Positions 34,430 through 39,135 of a stretch of 39,135 nucleotides of DNA are shown one piece after another (position 1 is the first letter of the stretch; each line of letters opens with the position of its first letter). The translations under genes and the position numbers were made by a program. The notes beneath the pieces were generated by a model. It did not search any database. It saw only the letters and a list, made by a program, of their open reading frames with translations, and was not told the origin of the DNA. The DNA comes from Candidatus Helarchaeota archaeon. Its GTDB lineage: Archaea > Asgardarchaeota > Lokiarchaeia > Helarchaeales > HEL-GB-A. The DNA is taken from the NCBI GenBank assembly GCA_016840125.1, contig JAEOSY010000072.1, positions 1-39,135 of the forward strand. Direction: 5' to 3'.

Positions 34430-35332
34430 ATGAATGCAGAGAAGATCATTCGCAAGCTACGCCGGTTTGGGCTCACCAATGAGGAGGCGGGAATGTACCA
34501 TTTCTTATTACAAACTAAATCAGGAACGATTCGAGAAATCCATAGTTCAAAAGAATACGCGTTAAAGCAACGTTCAAATCTCTATAAAATTCTGAATTCG
34601 TTGAAAAAGAAGAATGTGGTAACCGAAGAGGAAAAAACTGGGAAGAAACGGTTTTTTCCAGTTGCACCGCATATTGCACTCGAACTTTGCATTGCAGAAC
34701 AAGAACGGACCCTCAATCGATTGAAAGAAAATGCATTGAAATTAACGCCAGAGCTTGAAGAGATACTAAAGATTCCTTTCGATGGTTTTTCACCAATCCC
34801 CGAACCGTTAGTTGAATTTATTACAGGGGTAATTAATGAGAATTGGACTATCAAGGAACCACCCCAAATTTTAAACCCAAAAGGGCTTGGAACAATTTAT
34901 AGCGTTGAATTTGATACCCATCGACAATTTGCGGGGCATTCTGCGGGGATAACGATATTTATTTTTCGGTACAAAGAACATCGCGATGATTCCATTGAGG
35001 AAACTGAACAATTTCAGCGGGCACAATTTGAACGAGCATTGAAACAATATACTGGTCAAGGATTTTTTCAAATAGACGATTATTGGACAGAAGAAAAGGT
35101 ACTTGAGAATACCGAAATTTTAATACCTATCCCATATCTCGAGTTTCACGTGAAGTCAAATCTATCACCTGATTCACAAAGTGGAATGACGACCCTTCTC
35201 TTTCAAGATCACCCAACAAAAATTGTTGCACTTTGGGCAGCTAATATGAATGACTTTATAGATTTAGTAAAGAGAGTTACAAATAAATTCAAATTGATAG
35301 GTAGGGGAACTATCGTGCAAAAGGCGACATGA
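34430..35332 (+). CDS. TrmB-like winged-helix transcription regulator
   Basis: This 300-residue protein has an N-terminal winged helix (about 1-80): RRFGLTNEEAGMYHFLLQ, then SNLYKILNSLKKKNVVTEEE and a wing GKKRFFPVAP, the usual TrmB pattern. A short helix (90-115) follows. The C-terminal part (about 125-300) is a mixed domain containing KEHRDDSIEETEQFQRAQFE and two strand-rich segments, unlike the sugar-binding domain of TrmB itself, so the effector is unknown. The start lies directly on the palindrome with no ribosome site, consistent with a leaderless, self-regulated gene. The divergent methyltransferase is its likely target. Confidence 0.78.
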   Translation: MNAEKIIRKLRRFGLTNEEAGMYHFLLQTKSGTIREIHSSKEYALKQRSNLYKILNSLKKKNVVTEEEKTGKKRFFPVAPHIALELCIAEQERTLNRLKENALKLTPELEEILKIPFDGFSPIPEPLVEFITGVINENWTIKEPPQILNPKGLGTIYSVEFDTHRQFAGHSAGITIFIFRYKEHRDDSIEETEQFQRAQFERALKQYTGQGFFQIDDYWTEEKVLENTEILIPIPYLEFHVKSNLSPDSQSGMTTLLFQDHPTKIVALWAANMNDFIDLVKRVTNKFKLIGRGTIVQKAT

Positions 35333-35412
35333 ACACTCTGTACTTAAATTGAAAAATTATTTAACAAGTAATTACTATAAATATAAGTAGTTAATGGTAG
35401 AAGGATTTATTT

Positions 35413-35652
35413 ATGAATACAGACAACCTTATTACTCGAGATCCTGATGTATGTTTTGGTAAACCACATATTAAAGGTACTAGAATTAAAGTAAGTTTCA
35501 TTTTAGAGTTGATATCTTCGGGATGGACAATCGATAAGATTTTACAAGAATATGAACATATATCTCGAGAACAAGTCATTGCCTGCCTTAAGTTTGCAGG
35601 TCATGTTGTAGATTCACCAAAGGAAGGAACGGAAGTTTCTTATGGAGTATAA
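35413..35652 (+). CDS. DUF433-family antitoxin
   Basis: This 79-residue protein has the DUF433 pattern: ITRDPDVCFGKPHIKGTRI, then helices SFILELISSGWTIDKILQEY and SREQVIACLKFAGHV. The family binds DNA through a ribbon/helix fold and usually pairs with a PIN-like protein. It overlaps the next gene by 11 bases, the normal arrangement for such pairs. The start is ATG 35413, with agaagg ten bases upstream and tataaata about thirty bases upstream. Confidence 0.9.
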   Translation: MNTDNLITRDPDVCFGKPHIKGTRIKVSFILELISSGWTIDKILQEYEHISREQVIACLKFAGHVVDSPKEGTEVSYGV

Positions 35653-36004
35653 ATTCTTTTGTGATGAAAATATAACAAAGAAATTACAAAAAACTATTCA
35701 AAAATTTGGCTATCAAGTGAATTCGGTAAGACAACAGAAATTATATGGGATAACTAATGGGGAACTCCTAAAATATTTAGAAACCAATAAATACACTCTC
35801 CTAACCTTTGACAAGGATTTTCTTCAAGCTCATTTAACTGCAAGTCAAGGCATCATAATTTTGGATGTCAATCCAAATCGTGATGAATTTACCGTTCCCT
35901 TACTTGAAAATTTTCTAACTATGCTTAAAAATGAAGAGATCAATTGTATTGGTGAAAAAATATTACTAAATACAGAATACTTTTCTAAAAAAGAAGAAGA
36001 ATGA
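35642..36004 (+). CDS. DUF5615 PIN-like toxin
   Basis: This 120-residue protein opens with the acidic motif FFCDENI (D8, E9), followed by GYQVNSVRQQ and LLTFDKDF (D57, D59). This is the DUF5615 pattern of PIN-like putative ribonucleases. With the overlapping DUF433 gene it forms a type II toxin-antitoxin module. The acidic residues expected for metal binding are present, so it is probably active. The C-terminus is a Lys/Glu-rich tail. The RNA target is unknown. Confidence 0.88.
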   Translation: MEYKFFCDENITKKLQKTIQKFGYQVNSVRQQKLYGITNGELLKYLETNKYTLLTFDKDFLQAHLTASQGIIILDVNPNRDEFTVPLLENFLTMLKNEEINCIGEKILLNTEYFSKKEEE

Positions 36005-36050
36005 AATTACTCTTTATTATCAATCCACAATTTACCTATCTTAAATAAAG

Positions 36051-36476
36051 CTATTTAAGATAGCAAACAAGAATTTCGATCTCCGTATCTTGAAAAACGG
36101 CATTAATTATTTCTCGCACTTTTGGCCATGATAATTTGTCTAAGCCCGAGCCAATTTTGGGCATGACAATCTTGGAGATGCTATTGGTCTCGCATAGAGC
36201 TTTCATCTGAATTAAGGAAACTTTCAGTGATGCATAGGTGGGTTTCTGCCAATATTTTGCTTTCGTTATTAAATTCATAACTCGGTTATAATATATACAC
36301 GTGGGATGTTTTCGTCCTGCAGCTTTTAGCTTTACCATTCCACCGAGATCAAATTGTTTTTTTATCGGGAGCGCGATACCCGCACTCATCTTACAATCCG
36401 AAGAGATACAGTGAGCAGGAGTCCATTCAGTCAAATCAACGCTAAATAGATCTTGCTTTTTCTCAGAGAACTTCAT
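36051..36476 (-). CDS. TARG1/OARD1-type macrodomain ADP-ribosyl hydrolase
   Basis: This 141-residue protein is a macrodomain of the ALC1/TARG1 branch: AHCISSDCKMSAGIALPIKKQF, with the ADP-ribose-binding glycine loop, then LITK and PKIGSGLDKLSW. It keeps K72 and D113, which correspond to the catalytic Lys84 and Asp125 of human TARG1 with the same 41-residue spacing. That family removes ADP-ribose from glutamate or aspartate and can act on DNA-linked ADP-ribose. It starts four bases after the stop of the flavoprotein gene on the same strand, so the two form a probable operon. The link between them is unclear. Confidence 0.9.
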   Translation of the reverse strand: MKFSEKKQDLFSVDLTEWTPAHCISSDCKMSAGIALPIKKQFDLGGMVKLKAAGRKHPTCIYYNRVMNLITKAKYWQKPTYASLKVSLIQMKALCETNSISKIVMPKIGSGLDKLSWPKVREIINAVFQDTEIEILVCYLK

Positions 36477-36480
36477 CTTC

Positions 36481-37617
36481 TTAACGGTCCTCTATAAACC
36501 CTTTCGATAGATCCCATAAGGTATCAATCTCTTCAGGACTTTTACGCGGTTTATAGAGGAGTTCCCGTAAATTTCTAGCTAAGGATTGCTCCTTCTTCAG
36601 CCATTTACCAATAGGAGATTTATTGATTAGTTTCTGCGCTTCTTCAAAATCGGCAGGTTGGAGCTCGCCCTCATCTTGAAGAATTTTTCCGAAGTATTCA
36701 CCAAGATCGTAGCCTATCGTCATTGAGGATACAATACCTGATCCGCCTACCGCGCCCACGTGCCCCATGGCATCTCCAATTGCGAAGAGGTTCGGTTTGA
36801 AAGTTCTTTTAACAGGGCCACCAAAGGCAAGGATTTCCAGTGCGAAATAGATATATTGCCCGCGATTAAGGCGATTCTTGAGAATTGGATGTGTTTTGGC
36901 AGCTTGATCTAGGATTGATTTTAAGTCATATTGATCATGATCTAGCCATGTCGTGACACCTAATTCAGCACGATTTCGCAGTTTGGGGAAAATCCAGATG
37001 ATGGCGGGAATATCTAGGAGGAAGAATTCAAATTCATGGGGATCTGGGATGTTTAAATCTTCTGCTACGATCTTGATCGCAGGGCAGATATTTTTGGGGG
37101 GTTTAATGTCAGTAGGAAGCTCTAGTTTTGTGTGAAATCCGACTGCTGAAATTATCAATTTTGGAAAAACTTCGCGGATTTCTTCCCTTTCTCTATATTT
37201 CAATCCGATTATTTTCCCATCTTGTTCGAGTATTTCCAGCACTTCAGAGTTAAGTTTAATTTGAACGCCCTCTTTAATAGCAATTGATAGAAGCTCATCT
37301 ATTAATTCTCGATATTCAATTCCTATTTTATCACCACTTGGAAGAGGGCGATGGGTGAATTTCTTGGTGGAAGGAGTGTAATATTTCGCACTCTTGTAGA
37401 CAATTCGGCTTATTGAGTGGGGTATTCCTTTTTGGTTAAATACTTTGAGGAAAATTTCAGCGGCATTATCGATTACCTCGCCCTTAATTCGTTTACCAAA
37501 CTCATTTTCTTGTTCTAGCAATAGAACGCTCAATTTCTGTCTTTTAAAACCAATGGCTGCTGATAAACCGGCAACGCCGCCACCAATCACAACAATGTCT
37601 ATGATATTTGAACTCAT
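36481..37617 (-). CDS. geranylgeranyl reductase-family FAD oxidoreductase
   Basis: This 378-residue flavoprotein has the N-terminal FAD-binding VIGGGVAGLSAA (10-21), an acidic end to strand 2 (LLLEQE), and the C-terminal NLFAIGDAMGHVGAVGGSGI region that contacts FAD. The order and length fit COG0644 (GGR family), which saturates isoprenoid chains of archaeal lipids; related members act on other polyprenyls. The PxxYxWxFP and GGP pattern here is IIWIFPK and FGGPVKR, partly conserved. The Tes-like enzyme in this window shares the lipid theme. It is divergent from the AOR gene, with a 91-base gap. Confidence 0.82.
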   Translation of the reverse strand: MSSNIIDIVVIGGGVAGLSAAIGFKRQKLSVLLLEQENEFGKRIKGEVIDNAAEIFLKVFNQKGIPHSISRIVYKSAKYYTPSTKKFTHRPLPSGDKIGIEYRELIDELLSIAIKEGVQIKLNSEVLEILEQDGKIIGLKYREREEIREVFPKLIISAVGFHTKLELPTDIKPPKNICPAIKIVAEDLNIPDPHEFEFFLLDIPAIIWIFPKLRNRAELGVTTWLDHDQYDLKSILDQAAKTHPILKNRLNRGQYIYFALEILAFGGPVKRTFKPNLFAIGDAMGHVGAVGGSGIVSSMTIGYDLGEYFGKILQDEGELQPADFEEAQKLINKSPIGKWLKKEQSLARNLRELLYKPRKSPEEIDTLWDLSKGFIEDR

Positions 37618-37708
37618 TTTTTATCACTAGGACATTTTTGCTGGTAATACTTAAATCACAGGGGAAAGTTGTTTTGAAATAGAATTTACAAAATTATAGG
37701 GGATTTTT

Positions 37709-39135
37709 ATGGGTAGAATTTTACGAGTTGATTTAGGAACTGAACAGATAAAGACGGAAGAGTGTGAAGTTATAGATGAAGAGAAGTATATTGGTGGAAC
37801 GGGTGTAGCAGCTTCAATCTTTATCAGAGAAGTAGCTCCCCAGGTGAAACCATTTGATGCTGAAAATCGGCTGATTTTTTCAGTGGGACCATTTTGTGGC
37901 ACCAAGGTTCCATTTTGCGGACGTCATTTTGTAATAGGGAAATAACCTTTGACGGGAATTTTGGGTGAATCGTCCGCAGGTGGCTTTTTTGGAAAGGAAC
38001 TGAGGTCCGCAGGATTTGATATCCTTATCATTCAGGGAATTAGTGAAAAACCCGTGTATTTATCGATTCAAGATGGATCCGCAAGTCTCGAATTAGCAAA
38101 AGATCTTTGGGGTAAAGGAACGAAGGAAACTGAGGAGACCTTGAAGAAATCTTTAGGGGATGAAAAGGTGAAAATCGCCTCCATCGGACTTGCAGGTGAG
38201 AATCTTGTGAAATACGCAGCAATTATTAGCGAGGAAAGTCATGCAGCAGGGCGGTGTGGCCTCGGAGCTGTAATGGGAAGCAAAAAGTTAAAGGCAATTG
38301 CGGTAAGAGGAACTGGAAAAGCGCCAGTTAAGAAGGCGTCTGAATTAACAGAGGCCGTAAATAAGCTCCGCCAACTGACCAAAGATTCGCCCTTTGCAGG
38401 GGTAATGGGAACCTCAGGAACACCACTTCACTTGGATACCATGGTCACGGTGGGTGATATCGTGATTAAGAATTGGACTGTCACACGATGGAAAGGGATG
38501 AAGAAGTTAGGAGCGAACGCCATTGCTAAGCGAGGAGATCTTAAAAAGTATGCTTGCTTTGGATGCCCCGTAGCCTGCAAAAAATTACTGGAATATGAGG
38601 GAAATTGGGTCAAAATGCCCGAATATGAAATCCTTGCATTACTCGGTACGAACCTAATGGTGGCTGATTTGGAAACGCTGATTAAATGGAATTTGCTTGT
38701 CAATGATCTAGGGTTAGATTCCATTTCACTCGGGGGTTGTATTGGTTGTTTTATTGAAGCTGCTGAACGGAATCTTCTTGGTATTGATTTAAAAGAGTTT
38801 GGATTTCCACCGGATCCCGAAAACCCGGAGAAATGCCAAGTATGGGGAGCAACAGAGGTGATTGAGAAGTTAATCAATATGATTGCTAAGCGGGAAGGGA
38901 TTGGAGATGAATTAGCTGAGGGGGTTAAACAATTTTGTGAGAAGAGAAAACTCCCAGAAGAGCTCGCGATCCATGGGAAAGGGCTTGAAGTTCCTGCGCA
39001 TGAGCCAAGGGCAAGCAATTTGACGGCGCTAGATTATGCAACCAGCCCTCGAGGTGCTTATCATTGTAATGAACCTATGCTCATTTCCTTTAACATGAAT
39101 CTAAAGCAAGAACTGGGGCTTACTGAAATTATTGA
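37709..39135 (+). pseudogene. aldehyde ferredoxin oxidoreductase, interrupted by in-frame TAA; runs off the window
   Basis: The frame starts MGRILRVDLGTEQIK, the standard opening of the tungsten-enzyme AOR family, and continues to the window edge through SAGGFFGKEL, GLGAVMGSKKLKAI, CFGCPVACKK (CxxCxxxC cluster ligands) and ATSPRGAYH. Codon 79 (37943-37945) is TAA. The family reads K-S-P-L-T-G here; this gene reads K-stop-P-L-T-G. A single C-to-A change (TCA to TAA) would explain it, with no frameshift. After the stop the frame is open for about 397 codons. TTG 37949 could restart translation, losing the first 80 residues. AORs oxidise aldehydes to acids with ferredoxin, using a pyranopterin-W cofactor. 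It may be a young pseudogene, a sequence error or a readthrough case. agggg lies upstream of the ATG. Confidence 0.82.

Noticed and set aside
35367..35379. Second copy of the TrmB-like operator before the toxin-antitoxin pair
   Set aside because: Only a TAATTA-centred core is shared, and in this AT-rich gap it could occur by chance; the outer arms are absent.
37709..37945. A separate 78-residue gene
   Set aside because: It is the N-terminus of the AOR frame cut short by the in-frame TAA, not an independent small protein.
38428..39018. A 196-codon minus-strand open frame
   Set aside because: It is antisense to the aldehyde ferredoxin oxidoreductase frame, whose motifs are unmistakable; its translation is low-complexity Ser/Pro-rich with no domain pattern.

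Overview
The window looks like a piece of an Asgard archaeal (Promethearchaeota) chromosome. The main evidence is a 903-residue protein whose first ~375 residues follow the whole actin fold. Supporting features are a TFE-type (TFIIE-alpha-like) transcription factor, a tetraether-synthase-type radical SAM enzyme, TrmB-like regulation, GTG/TTG starts with archaeal GGTGA/GGAGG ribosome sites, and short AT-rich gaps. I cannot fix the lineage within Asgard from the sequence. I see no tRNA, rRNA or CRISPR array.

Layout. (1) 1-2.8 kb: the 3' end of a probable methyltransferase gene, then an IS607-type element (serine recombinase TnpA plus a TnpB whose third catalytic Asp appears to be lost), bracketed by a 20/21-identical direct repeat. 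(2) 2.9-5.6 kb: a radical SAM enzyme of the tetraether lipid synthase family and a TFE-like factor with an unusual zinc ribbon. (3) 5.7-15 kb: a 1,967-residue surface protein, then the actin-like protein with a winged helix and a long tail of short repeats, then a 105-residue protein of unknown function. (4) 15-20 kb, minus strand: a MOP-type flippase, a secreted endonuclease/exonuclease/phosphatase-fold enzyme coupled by a 1-base overlap to a polytopic membrane protein (an arrangement like a split CWH43/PGAP2IP), and a 7-helix membrane protein. (5) 20.3-25 kb: a membrane-anchored hexapeptide acyltransferase, two DMT/NIPA-like transporters, and a tandem duplication that left a 41-codon transporter remnant between two paralogous small membrane proteins. 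(6) 25-31.8 kb: a SRPBCC protein, a GH3 glycosidase, a small acidic protein, a secreted beta-helix/propeller protein, and a divergent redox pair (QueG-like Fe-S protein and Old Yellow Enzyme-like reductase). (7) 31.8-39.1 kb: a minimal AAA+ ATPase, two small membrane proteins, a methyltransferase divergent from a TrmB-like regulator with an operator-like palindrome between them, a DUF433/DUF5615 toxin-antitoxin pair, a TARG1-type macrodomain behind a geranylgeranyl-reductase-family flavoprotein, and an aldehyde ferredoxin oxidoreductase broken by an in-frame TAA.

Taken together, many genes concern the cell envelope and its lipids: Tes-like enzyme, GGR-family reductase, flippase, acyltransferase, CWH43-like pair and large surface proteins. 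The strongest candidate for something undescribed is the actin-like protein. It joins an actin fold with altered catalytic positions, a winged helix, five 29-residue repeats at constant spacing and a second set of ~84-residue super-repeats carrying a related short motif. This would give a filament-type or Arp-type protein with about ten linear docking motifs.
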